64,000 bases of DNA from Arabidopsis thaliana (lineage: Eukaryota; Streptophyta; Magnoliopsida; Brassicales; Brassicaceae), in NCBI RefSeq assembly GCF_000001735.4, contig NC_003071.7:19381443-19445442 (forward strand), read 5' to 3'. The notes beneath the pieces were generated by a model that did not search any database, had not been told where the DNA came from, and saw nothing but the letters and a program-made list of their open reading frames with translations. Made by a program: the position numbers and the translations under genes. Below, piece by piece: positions 36,811 through 47,640 of the stretch. Within the stretch, counting starts at the first letter, position 1; each line of letters begins with the position of its first letter.

Positions 36811-37290
36811 CAATTCTATTTGACAAAGTTTGATATTGGGCTAGAAGCCCCATTAAGTAAACCTTTTATTATATTGGAGAAGTAAGAAAACCCATTAAGT
36901 AGACCTCTTTATTACATTGGGCTATAAGGCCCATTAATCTCATTAGTTTGAGCAAATACTGTAAATATAGGCCCCTTTTGTTCTTCTCAAAGTACACCAT
37001 AAGTAAAAAAAAAAAAAACATGCGTATATGAATCGAAAAACCTTAATTTTCTGATTTACAAAAATTCCGACCAAATCTCTGTTTCCCTCTCTTTATCTCC
37101 TTTGTTGCGTACTGATTCTCTAAGCCGTGACGGTGTGCCAGTGTCTGTCCTTGTCTTATTATCACTGCCGCAGTTCCTATTCGTGCCCGCCAACTGTTCG
37201 TCAAATTGCCTGAACCAATTCTTCCGACAATCCTAAAAGTTTGGATTTTGGTGATTCTAAAAACTAGGGTTTTATTCAAATTACTCAAGA
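36811..37290 (+). promoter_or_regulatory. POP1 promoter: repeated site II motifs and telo-box
   Basis: The 480-bp interval holds TGGGCT (36837-36842), another TGGGCT (36918-36923), GGCCCA (36928-36933) and the related AAGCCCC, then a telo-box core TAGGGTTTT (37265-37273) ending 17 bases before the ATG. Two near-copies of CCCATTAAGTA-ACCT (36850-36860 and 36892-36904) make a short direct repeat. This is the layout of ribosome-biogenesis and RNA-processing genes in Arabidopsis, fitting an RNase P/MRP subunit. Confidence 0.55.
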
Positions 37291-40200
37291 ATGGCTACTA
37301 CTGCGAATGGAAACTCTAAGAAAAGAGATGGTGGTCTATCGTCGCTTGCCCCTCGCAAAATCAACGTGCAGAAATTCTCAGAGGCTCGAGCACCAGAGCT
37401 CGAATCTCTTCACTCCATTGTGTCTGAGCGTTTGAACAAGGACTTTCGATCAAAGAGGAATAAGAGGAGAAGGACCAATTCTTACAATAATCAACCTGCG
37501 AAGAAGCGTAATATAAAGAGGCAAAAATCACAGTCATTGATTGGTCAAGTATCAGGAGGAGACCATGAAGTAAAGATCACTAGACGAGTTAAGAGAAGAA
37601 TGGAACTTAAAGGGAACCCTGAAACTGGGTTTTGTACTTCTGGTGATGGAACTAAGAGGCTGAGAACACATGTTTGGCACGCTAAACGATTCACTATGAC
37701 TAAGCTTTGGGGTTTTCACCTTCCTCTTGGTTTACACGGAAGGTAAATTTCAAATTTGCAGTGTTTTTGATTCTGATAGGTTACAAAAAAGTTAAGAGTC
37801 TTTTGAAATCTTAAGGTTGTTTTTGTCATGGTTCTAGAGGAAGGGGATCTAGGGATGTCTTGAAGCAGTCTCGGCAAGGTGTTCTTGTTCATGATGCAAG
37901 CTATCACATTGCTGTGCAATTGGAGGGTCCAGAGGCAGGCATTCACACTTATTCTTGATATCCTTCTATAAGTTTTTTTCAACTTGGTTGTGTGTTCATA
38001 TTTTCTTCATGTCTTTTGGCTTTGAATTTCTCAGGGCTCACTCTTATCGATATTAAATATGCTACTAGAGCCTTCTCCGTCATCTCATTCGAAGGAAGTT
38101 TTCGACTCTATTCTCACTGGCGGTAGTTATGAAAACGCCATGGTATAGTGAATTTATGAATTCATTTAATAGGAATCAAGACGATAACTTTAGAATGATG
38201 TAACCGCAAGTTGTTTGTTTTCTTCAGCTTTATCATGTCGAACCACCAGTTTCTCAGGCGATTGCTCCTGTTACTTATATGTGGAGACCTTCTAAGATAC
38301 CAAAGAGAAGAAATGAGGAGAAAGGGGGTGACGGCATAGGAACTGATCTCCCAGTCTCAGATAAAGATCATGAAGACTTTCGTAAACTTTGGGTGTGGAT
38401 CCATGCTTCTTCCTTCAGTGAAGGATATGCTATTCTTAAAGTAGCTTGTCAGAAACAGGTAGCTATTTGTTGTCTTTTGAGGTTATTTTTGTGACGTTTG
38501 TTGTTAGCTATATGCTTTACATATTCTTGTGGAGATAATGACACCTCAAGTTCCTTCATTCAGATGAATGAGACAGGTGTCTCAGTTGATTGCTTTTCAC
38601 TCGAGGGTCAGCTTGCAAAACTTGAGATTTTTGGTTCAAAAGCATCTCATCTTCTCCAGAAGACCTTACATCCTGCTACAAGGTGAGCCATCTGAGTAAA
38701 TATAGAATGATTTTCAAGAACGCAAATGAACAAAGGAAAATTTATCTCAGGTTTTTTTTTTTTTTTTGGTCTTTGCAGTACCTCTGAGAATCCCTCTATT
38801 CTAAGAAAGTGTTCAATGGAAAAAGCTGAGGTTAAAAACGTTGCTGATCTTTACACAGAAGAGAACGTATCATCTGGCGCTATTTTAGCACAGTTTGTCA
38901 TAGATCCGCGGTTGATCCTGACTAGCCCACATGATGATAGGACAGTGTCAGTTGAAACGATCAAAACTGAGCCTACTGAGTCCGTTGAAACAACAACCAA
39001 CACTGAGGCTGAAACTTTTCCTGAAGTTTTCAACTGCTTGTGGGATGCAAATAGTGAGCTGACCCCTCCCGAAGAAGAGAACATGTTGTGTTGGGAAAAG
39101 CATCAAAGTCGTATGGATTCTCTTTGCCTCGATGACCCAGCTGCTGAGGTTCCAAAGGTATCTAGTAGGCCAAGGAGTTCAAGGTCCTGTCCTTTACTGC
39201 TTCTTAAACATAAAAAACTTGGGAATGCGCCTACTGGGTAATATGTACTTTGATTGAATCGTTCTGTGACGTTCTTTAGATTAATGATCCAAAAGTAATC
39301 ATTGTTATTTTCTTTCAGATGGTCTCTTATTCTTCCCCTTAGTTGGATCAAAGTCTTCTGGAATGCCTTCGTCTCAAAAGGAGCTCATGCAATAGGTCAG
39401 AGGGAGAAACGCTGGGTTTCATGTGATGTATATTTTCGCTCTCCTAAACTTTATTCTCTGAATGTTAAGATTCTCTTGCTATGTAAACTTGTTAAATCTT
39501 ATATTTGAAAACTGTCTGAAACTTGTCATTTTCTTTATTTGCAGGATGGTTTACCCTTTTTCCCATCAGATTTTCCCGACTGTAAAGCGTATTCATCTTT
39601 TACACTGAGCGAGGCTGCAGACTTGGAAGAAAAGGCACAACGTCGCCCTCCAGCCATAAGACCTTTCAGAATTCCCATTCCACCTCCATGGAATAGTATC
39701 CATGTCACCCGTTCTATTGGAGAGGGTTCCAATCAAAAGTTTTCAAGCAATGGGAGGAGTGTTGTGGAAATTTCCAGTTATGGTGGTAATCTGTTTGATG
39801 GTATCGTGGCAAGAACATCAGATTCGCTAACTACTTTTCTCCAAACATTCACAAGTGACAACATGCTTTTATTTCCTCACAACACTTCAAAACCAAGCAC
39901 AGACCTTATGATGACGCTTCAAGAAGATGATAAAAAAGTAAGAGCTCAGATCCATCAGAGTAGTAACAAACTGTGCCTCGTCAGAGTTCTTCTACATGCT
40001 TTCAAGGAAGGTTCTTTCGAAGAAGGCGCGGTTGTATGTGCACCAACTCTTGCAGACATATCATTGCTAAAATCCAGGTAACATCTCCAAGAATCCATGT
40101 TCAACAAATTGTGATCCATTGGAACTATTTCATTTTGGTATCACATTCTTATACATTATGTTTTACAGCTGCAGTGAAGGAGAAGATGGGCGTGTCACAA

Positions 40201-40634
40201 TCCCACAATCTTCTGTAAGTTCTTACTTTCAAGAACAACCTTGTGGAACCTGGGAACTAAATGTTCCTGAAGACACTCTTACAGAGCAATCTCATAGATG
40301 GCCAATCGGGTTTGTAACAACAGGATTTGTACGTGGGAGGTAAAAACTAAAAAAAACCACTAAATATTGAGTACAGGTCGCCAGAGGCTGATTTGGTTTC
40401 TGAGCTCTTAAACCTGTCTTTATTGTGTGTAGTAAAAAGCCGGCGGCCGAAGCTTTCTGTGATGCGGTGTTGTTAGGGAGACTAAGAGATGAGCAATGGA
40501 GAGACAAAGATGTAAGACGGAGGAAGAAGCAGATTTATGTTTTAGTTAGAAACCTAAGATCTTCTGCTTTTAGACTCGCACTTGCTACGATTGTCTTGGA
40601 GCAACAAGACTATTGTGATGTCCACTGCTTTTAA
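37291..40634 (+). CDS. POP1: POP1, RNase P/MRP protein subunit
   Basis: Ten exons (37291-37742, 37838-37934, 38035-38142, 38228-38458, 38564-38682, 38779-39237, 39319-39427, 39545-40077, 40169-40339, 40433-40634) give 827 codons, 826 aa. The N terminus has basic clusters (RSKRNKRRR, KKRNIKRQK) and the POP1 core: THVWHAKRFTMTKLWGFHLP and VLKQSRQGVLVHDASY. The POPLD region is WSLILPLSWIKVFWNAFVSK, then GQREKRWVSCDDGLPFFP. The C terminus has DEQWRDKDVRRRKKQIYV. POP1 is the large nuclear protein subunit that organises the RNA of RNase P and RNase MRP for tRNA 5' end and rRNA processing. Intron 2 begins GC (GAG|GCAGGC at 37935) and only this choice keeps the frame and the SLLSILNMLLEPSPSS block. 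At2g47300. A decayed copy of the last exon lies at 45463-45625. Confidence 0.95.
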
Positions 40635-42348
40635 AATGCATTTTTTAAAATTCAAATTGTTTTTTTTTTGTATCAATTATTTATCTATTTTACTTCATAC
40701 AATAAAAAATATAGAAAGTTTAGTGGGAATTTGGAAAATTTATCACCAACTTATCTGTTTTTTTTTTTTGGGACAAAAAAGTCAATGCTTATGGAATGTA
40801 AAAAAAAAAAAAGTGCTAAAAAATTAATTATATTGTGTTTAGAAAAGACTAGAGAATGAAAGATGAGAATGATTTTGTTATGGTATCGAAGTAGAAGAAG
40901 AAGAAGAGAGAATGCATGAGAATGAATTATGATTTCTCAGAAGTCAGAATGAGTGATATGTTGGAGATTCAAGTTTTTATTTATAAGCATTAGGGTTTCT
41001 TCAAAGAAAAGGAAACTAAGCGTTGAAGAAAAAAGGAAACAATCGGGGGTGGACAAAAAATAAAGAAAATCTGACAACGTTCGAGAGATCTGGACCGTTT
41101 ATTTTCATCACGTAGCAACTGTGAGATATCGGACGGTGATAAACTAATCTAAACGGTAAGTTTGTTAGATTATGTGGGACCGGGACGATCTATCTTATTA
41201 TACACCTCTCTGTTACAAACGAAAGAAGAGATGAAGATGATGGTTCTGAATCTGAACCAAACTGTTTCTAAATGGAGATGATGATGTTAAAATGGAACAA
41301 GCAGAGCAGAAGTGATTGATGATCTAACAGACATTGACATCAGGCTACCAATGCCTAGTCTTTCTGTGGGAGATAGAAGCGGCCTGGTTATGAGAATGCT
41401 GGAGCCAATCGATTGCTTTGGTTAGGACCAGAGCAATCATGTCATTCCTCCTCTATCTTGATTCTGACCACTACATAATCTACAACTCCATGGCTCTGAG
41501 GTTTGAACCAAATGATCGTTATGCAAACCACAACACTTTCTTCTTTGATGCATGTTAGTATGAACTAGTCTGTAAGTCTTGTCTCTGCAGGGAAGAGCCA
41601 CTATATTGGTGGGAAGGAAGCTATATATAGGGTGTATTTGGCGGTAATGTCTCCTGTTGCAGAGCCCACCCTTGTTTAGAGCCATTATATTGGTGGGAAG
41701 GAAGCTACTTTTCTTTGAACAAATCTCCAAAAATTTCAGACAAAGATAAAGCCGGAAACAAGAAAGTTGTTGCAGATAAAATCTAACAAAAGAAAGAAAG
41801 AACAATATAGAAACGTAACTCTTCTTCTCCTTGTAATTTGCTCACAACAAAACCTCTTCTTCTTCACAGCCACTTAAAGTGGCTTTCCACTTGTCTTGAT
41901 ATCATTTCTGATTGCTCCTTGAATCATCTTAACGATCAAATTCTGAAAGGACTTTCACTTGTTTACCAAATTCGAACAAGACTATAAATCAAACTGTCTC
42001 TCTTTCTTACCTGATAAGGGGGATGAGTTACCGCAACTTGCAGAATCCTACAAGCCAGTAGAAAAATGAAACTGATTCTTGCTACAATGAACCAAACATA
42101 CATTGGTATTACAATCATTTTCTAATACAAGAAACTTTAATTGGTAAAATAATTAAAATCGCCAATATCTGAGAACGGTGTCGTTTAAATAGTTAACCGA
42201 ACCACATCGAAGTTTATAAATCCGGTACGGGAAACGCCTAGGACTATAACTCTTTCTCTCCCTCTACCGGCGCCGGAGAAATTCCCGATCAACACAATCT
42301 CGAGACAACTGAGACGAGTTCAAATTATCGACTCAAATAGGATTCTAG
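40635..42348. other. POP1 to FCA-like gene interval
   Basis: 1.7 kb. The first 200 bp are POP1 3' UTR. No coding region recognised; an unnamed 122-codon minus frame at 41437-41805 covers a tandem repeat and looks accidental. AACGGTGTCGTTT at 42174-42186 and a leader containing CTCTTTCTCTCCCTC precede the next ATG. Confidence 0.5.
41594..41707. repeat. 30-bp near-perfect direct repeat, 84 bp period
   Basis: Two copies (41594-41623 and 41678-41707) of AGAGCCACTATATTGGTGGG, then AAGGAAGCTA, differ at one base and start 84 bp apart. Sequence before each copy is weakly similar (CTGCAGGGAAGAG against TGCAGAGCCCACC), suggesting an older tandem duplication of an 84-bp unit. Confidence 0.85.
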
Positions 42349-45300
42349 ATGGAGAGACGCGCCCCAAACGCATTCCCTGGTGCTCCACCACCAGTTCCCT
42401 ACTATCATAACAACTACAACAACCCTCCTCATCATCAGATTCATCCGCCGCCGCCGCCGCACCACCATATCGCTGCCGTTGGATTCCACAAATACCCCCA
42501 AAACGACAACAGGGATCAGCGTTTCAATCAACCGCATTACTCCGGCCAACAGCAGAACATGATCGTTGATCAGAGTAATAACGCTCCTCCGCCGTTTCCG
42601 CCGAGTCCTTGCGGTGGCAGCAGCTTAAGGAAGAGACGGTCTCAATCAGCTACAGGTTATCTCCAATTTTGAATTTTTCTGCTACGTATCCACAAAAGGT
42701 GTAGACTTTGTCTTTAACTCCCTTTGGTACTTTCGTTTGTATACATGAAGATAATGCTGATGGTAGTATTGCCAAGTTATATGTTGCGCCCATCTCAAAG
42801 ACAGCTACTGAATATGATGTGAGTTTCTTGGTTCAGTCTTTATGGTTTTTATGACATGTTTCCTTGATGAGTTTCTGTGTGACTTGTGACAATCTGTGTT
42901 ATACATCAGATCCGTCAGGTCTTTGAAAAATATGGTAATGTCACTGAGATCATTCTACCCAAAGATAAGATGACCGGTGAAAGGGCAGGTGATTTTCTCT
43001 TGATATTCTTGCTTCTGGGGTTTAGCAGTTTGCTTATAACATATTAATGTATCTTTGCAGCTTACTGTTTTATTAAGTACAAAAAGGTAGAAGAGGGTAA
43101 TGCGGCTATTGCAGCTTTAACTGAACAGTTTACCTTTCCTGGGGTGGGTTCTTAACTTCCACAATGTTTTTGTTTAAATATTTCCTCTCTGATATTGGAT
43201 TCTTTTATAAAGTTTATTTCGTTATGTTCAGGAAATGCTTCCAGTCAAGGTCCGATTTGCTGAAGCTGAACGAGAACGGATTGGTAAGTGTAGGTGTCTA
43301 TACTTATAGAGACAGAAATTTAGATAGAACCTAAAACTCTGAAGATAACATGGTAGTGTAATAGGGGAACCTTTGAAACAGAATTGTGTCTTACCTTAGT
43401 TAGTATTTGATTTAAATGCCTTGAACTGTTTCTCCTTCTCCCCCTTTTCTAAGCGCATAAGACCAAGTTTCTCATTTGTGTATTCTCTTTTCATCTGGAC
43501 TTTAGGTTTTGCCCCAGTGCAACTTCCTGATAACCCTAAACTATATGTTAGATGCCTCAACAAACAAACTACAAAAATGGAAGTCAATGAGGTATTGGCA
43601 TGACTCCTTTTCGGCTTTAACTTTCAGTTATTCTGAATTTTTTTGTCACTGCCAATTGACAGAACAGTGTGCAGATTGTCTTTTACCTCCATTTATAGTT
43701 AAATTTCTTACTTTATTGTGAATAAATTCTCAAAGTGTGCTCTTCTCAGGTCTTCTCTAGGTACGGAATCATTGAAGATATTTATATGGCACTTGACGAC
43801 ATGAAGATTTGTCGTGGTATGTCCGTTGCCCCTGCATATTGTGGTGTTTGACTCTGAATCATACTTGTTTCAGATATCCTAGTTAGTTTCTCCTCTAGTA
43901 GATTACGGATACTTCATATTGCTTAGTAACTTAATGTAAAACTTCCATATAGACCTAACAAAAGAATGCCTCAACATAGTAAACTGTTATGACAGCCTTA
44001 CATTGCCTAAAAGTGATATTTTTGATAGCATGAAACCTGATTAGAGCTGCTTATATCTAAATTCTTTGCTCTCTGCAGGGTATGCATTTGTTCAGTTTTC
44101 TTGTAAAGAGATGGCACTAGCGGCAATCAAAGCTTTAAATGGACTCTTTACCATACGGGTAGTTGAGATAGTTTTTTGTTGTATCCCAATGGCTCAATGT
44201 ATCTTTGGCGTCCACTATTCCATGACTTACTGTATTTCTGTCTTCCTTACAGGGTTCTGATCAGCCTCTGATTGTTAGATTTGCTGATCCTAAAAAACCC
44301 CGTCTAGGGGAACAAAGGTTTTACAGTTTTCTATTCCTTTATTTGTTTGAGGATTTGCCGAATTTTCTTTTCTATTCAACTCAATTCTCTTAGTTCTTAC
44401 ACTTTAATAATCTTACCCCATCACTTATATCTGGATGGTTTTGTGTCTTTAGGTCTACCTTTAACACTCCACCTGCAATGCAACACTTCGACCCAAATTG
44501 GCATTCACAACCATATCCCCAGTGGGAAAACAAGGAACCTGCACCCCCTAGAGTCGTTCAGCATCATGATTTCTCTTCACAGCCAAATCACTTCCCGCAC
44601 CAAAATACTCAAGCAGTATCCGAGGTTCATAAACCACTGCATCAAGATATTCCACCTGCTAATTTTGAGAAGCATCAGAAATCTGAGACTGCCAGCGTGG
44701 AGGTACTCCTTTTGTAGGATCTGCTAATGGTAGATGGATCTTGAACTACGAACTAAGAGTTTATTTAGACGGTTTAGGTCTCACAAATCTTGTATATACA
44801 TGTGCTTGATCTTATATCTGTAGACTAGAAGTGATGGTCAGAAGATTTCTAGTCATTCAAATGCATTCCATGAAGATCAAAATACAGTGAGCTCAGAGTG
44901 TGACTGGAGTGAACACACTTGTCCCAATGGGAATAAATATTACTTCCATTGCATCACTTGCGAAAGCACGGTAAAAGTTTCCCTCTTTCAATGTGTACTC
45001 CTCTGAAGCAATATCTACTTTTACTGAATTTATGGATGAACACACAGTGGGAGAAACCGGACGAATACTCCATGTATGAAAGATGGTTGAAAGAGCAAAC
45101 AAGGCTACAGGATGAAAAAATTAAATCTCCCCCGTTAAACAATGAGAGCCAAGAAGCAATCGAAAACAGCGAGCAAGTTGAGTCTGATGTATTACAACAG
45201 AATGGTGAACTCCAACAACCATCCTTATCCACAGCGGTTAGAGAAAATTTCAATAATGACACACTTGGAGTTCCATTTTTGTAGATAGTCTCTTACAAGA

Positions 45301-45404
45301 AGAGTAAATTCCAAACTTTTCTGTGATGTGTGTTTCAGGATCAGGAGAACAATGTAGTAGTATATCCAGTAACAACACTAGCTGTTGAAACAACATGTTC
45401 ATAA
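42349..45404 (+). CDS. FCA-like RNA-binding protein, two RRMs and a WW domain
   Basis: Thirteen exons (42349-42655, 42751-42818, 42910-42988, 43061-43143, 43232-43283, 43506-43591, 43750-43816, 44079-44158, 44253-44317, 44453-44702, 44824-44970, 45048-45236, 45339-45404) give 513 codons, 512 aa. The N terminus is Pro/His-rich (PHHQIHPPPPPHHHIAAVG). RRM1 has KLYVAPISKTATEYDIRQVF and AYCFIKY; RRM2 has KLYVRCLNKQTTKMEVNEVF and GYAFVQFSC. A Pro/Gln/His-rich linker leads to a WW domain, CDWSEHTCPNGNKYYFHC, then STWEKPDEY. Domain order and intron-rich RRMs match FCA, the flowering regulator that promotes proximal polyadenylation, but FCA's long glycine-rich ends are missing. At2g47310 by order; function not shown. 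Retention of the last intron gives an alternative end at 45284 (RENFNNDTLGVPFL). Confidence 0.92.
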
Positions 45405-46268
45405 AAGGTTTCTTCAGGTAATGAAGTGTTGATTCTGTTTATTAGAATTCAGTGATTCAGCAGATGCTAATTTGGTTTCTGAGCTCTTAAAAATTGTCTT
45501 AATCTGCAGTAAAAAAATCTACTGAGGAAGCTTTGTGTGATGAGCAATGGAGAGATGAAAGCTGTAAAACGGAGAAAGAAGCAGATTTTACGTTTTGGTT
45601 AGAAACTTTTAGAATTGGAAAGGAAAAAATAATCGAAAAATTATTTTGATAAACGGTAAATAAACCTATTTTCACCTGATCCAAACCAAACACTTCACGG
45701 TATCAAAATTAATCTCTACTATAATCCCATTTCAAATTCAATTTTGTTATTTACATAAATCCAAAATTTTCGGGAAAATTAATTTCCATCAATAATGTTT
45801 AGTGAAAAGTAATTACTGAAAATTATACTCCATTTAAAAAAAAAAACTCGAGTGCCTCTCTGTGAGTGAGAGAGTTACATCGTCAGTCATCTTCTTCCAT
45901 TTAAAGACGAAATAGATTCGCAGAACAAAGAAATCAAATCACTCACTTGCAAGGAAGAAGAAGAAGAAGACCAAAGAGGTTAGTCTTTGCTTGATTTTAG
46001 TTTCCAGAATTCGATTTTGAGTCTTTGTGCTTGAACAACTCTGGATTGATCTATGTTGTGTTTTTCTTTTCGAATCTCGTCAAATCTTACTTTGTTCGTC
46101 CCATGTCTAGATCAGTGAAAGATATATCTCTCGATCTCGAATTCCATATAGATTTGATATTCTGCAGAAGCTAAATGCTTTTGTTTTGCCGAATCTGATG
46201 CTTTTGTGTTTGATTCGTAATTGATTTTGATTGGTCTTCTTAACTGTTCATTGTCTTCAGAGTAAGTA
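45405..46268. other. Interval between FCA-like gene and CYP21-3
   Basis: Holds the POP1 exon relic (45463-45625) and AT-rich DNA. From about 45850 a CT/GAA-rich leader begins; AAAGAGG-GTTAGT near 45972-45984 and ...TTGTCTTCAG ending at 46260 look like the donor and acceptor of a leader intron of about 280 bp for the cyclophilin gene. Confidence 0.5.
45463..45625 (+). pseudogene. Decayed copy of the POP1 last intron/exon
   Basis: ATTTGGTTTCTGAGCTCTTAAA matches the end of the last POP1 intron (from 40390). GTAAAAAA, GAAGCTTTGTGTGATG, GAGATGAAAGC and GAGAAAGAAGCAGATTTTACG then follow the last POP1 exon in order, with a deletion of about 25 bases and many substitutions. It is in the same orientation, 4.8 kb from its source, just past the stop of the FCA-like gene, so that transcript's 3' UTR may include it. 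Not translatable as POP1. Confidence 0.85.
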
Positions 46269-47397
46269 ATGGCGAAGATCAAACCTCAAGCATTGTTGCA
46301 GCAAAGCAAGAAGAAGAAAGGACCGTCTCGGATAAGCATAACCAACATCGTCATTTACACTTTGGCTGTGCTTTTGCTTGTCTTTGTTCTCTTCTCTGCT
46401 TACAGACGTTGGACTCACAGGTTCCTCACTTTCTCTTTATCAAATTGTGATTTTTTCTTTTATCCCAATGTTTAGCATCTGTTAGTTTTTTGGTTGTGAA
46501 TATTTCTTCAGATCTGAGATCCCAACGCACAATGGTAGATCAGTTCTTGAGGTAATGCCTCTCTATGCGCCTTATTACTGCTTTAGCTTCTCAGCTTTGG
46601 TTTGATGGGAATATATATGATTGTCCTGTGTAGGATGCAGCCTTCCCTGGAATGAAGAATGTTGATCTTCCGCGGTTTGCTGTGAGTTTTAATCTCACAT
46701 ATGTTTTTTTTTCAGTTTGGTGTTTTCTTTTCTTTGTTTCCTAGACTTTAGCTTTCTCTCTTGATCGCTAGACCTTAGATACGGGCAAAGGTTCAGTGAC
46801 CATTGAACTCTTCAAGGATACTGCTCCCAATGTGGTTGACCAGTTCATGAAATTCTGGTAAGCAAATCTTTTTCTGGTCCACAACATGTTTGCCTTTTTT
46901 TACTTAATTCTTGCCTAAACTCTGTCTTGTGCAGTCAAGATGGGTATTTCAAAGGTTTCTTATTCAGTCGAGTTGTAAAGCATTTTGTGATTCAAGCCGG
47001 TGACTCTGCGGAGTTCGATGCTGTCAAAGATTGGGCACTCGACAGAAAGAACATTGATACCAGGTTGGTACACACATGAATTGATAGGAAGGAAATGTGT
47101 AAAAAAGAAGCTCGGATTAAGCTGATTATGGAAACTCTTTCTGTATCTGTCTTGATCAGTTTGAAACATGAAGAATTCATGGTGGGAACTCCTAAAGCTA
47201 AAAACGAGCAAGGAGGATTCGAGTTCTTCATTGTGTCTGCTCAGATCAAAGATCTGAACGAGAAATTGACTGTCTTTGGTCGAGTTTCTAAAGGACAAGA
47301 CGTTGTTCAGGAGATCGAAGAGGTTGAGACAGATGATCAGTATCAACCAAAGTCGCCAATAGAGATCATGTCCGTCACTTTGCTTCAAGACATGTAA
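46269..47397 (+). CDS. CYP21-3: Membrane-anchored cyclophilin CYP21-3
   Basis: Six exons (46269-46420, 46512-46551, 46634-46681, 46772-46857, 46935-47063, 47160-47397) give 231 codons, 230 aa. A basic N terminus ([16 protein letters not shown]) is followed by one membrane segment ([19 protein letters not shown], about 24-42), then a divergent cyclophilin domain: [33 protein letters not shown] (the Arg-x4-Phe and Gln of the active site are kept) and GGFEFFIV. Cyclophilins isomerise Xaa-Pro bonds; this short-loop, single-pass type has a paralogue on chromosome 3 (CYP21-4). Location has been reported as endomembrane or mitochondrial; sequence favours a signal anchor with the domain in the lumen. 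At2g47320; name from memory. Confidence 0.9.
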
Positions 47398-47640
47398 AAG
47401 CTTTTTTACTTCTTGTCTCTCTCTCTTGTATGAAACTCAAGTGATTTTTCTTGTGAATTTGAAACCCTTTTTATCATCTATTTTCCATATCATGTCTCAT
47501 ACGAAGAATTAGATCCTAACAAGAAATGGAAAATTTATATATTCAAAGGCTGAAACGGGAAAGGATAAAACAAATTATACAACATTCATTACATTGTTGT
47601 GCAAAACACTTCCACTATCATCATGCAAAACGTGGCTCAC

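Noticed and set aside
41437-41805. 122-codon minus frame
   Set aside because: It runs through the 84-bp tandem repeat and has no family features; repeats without stops give long frames by chance.
46960-47388. 142-codon minus frame opposite CYP21-3
   Set aside because: Shadow frame of the cyclophilin exons; the plus strand has the conserved domain and splice sites.
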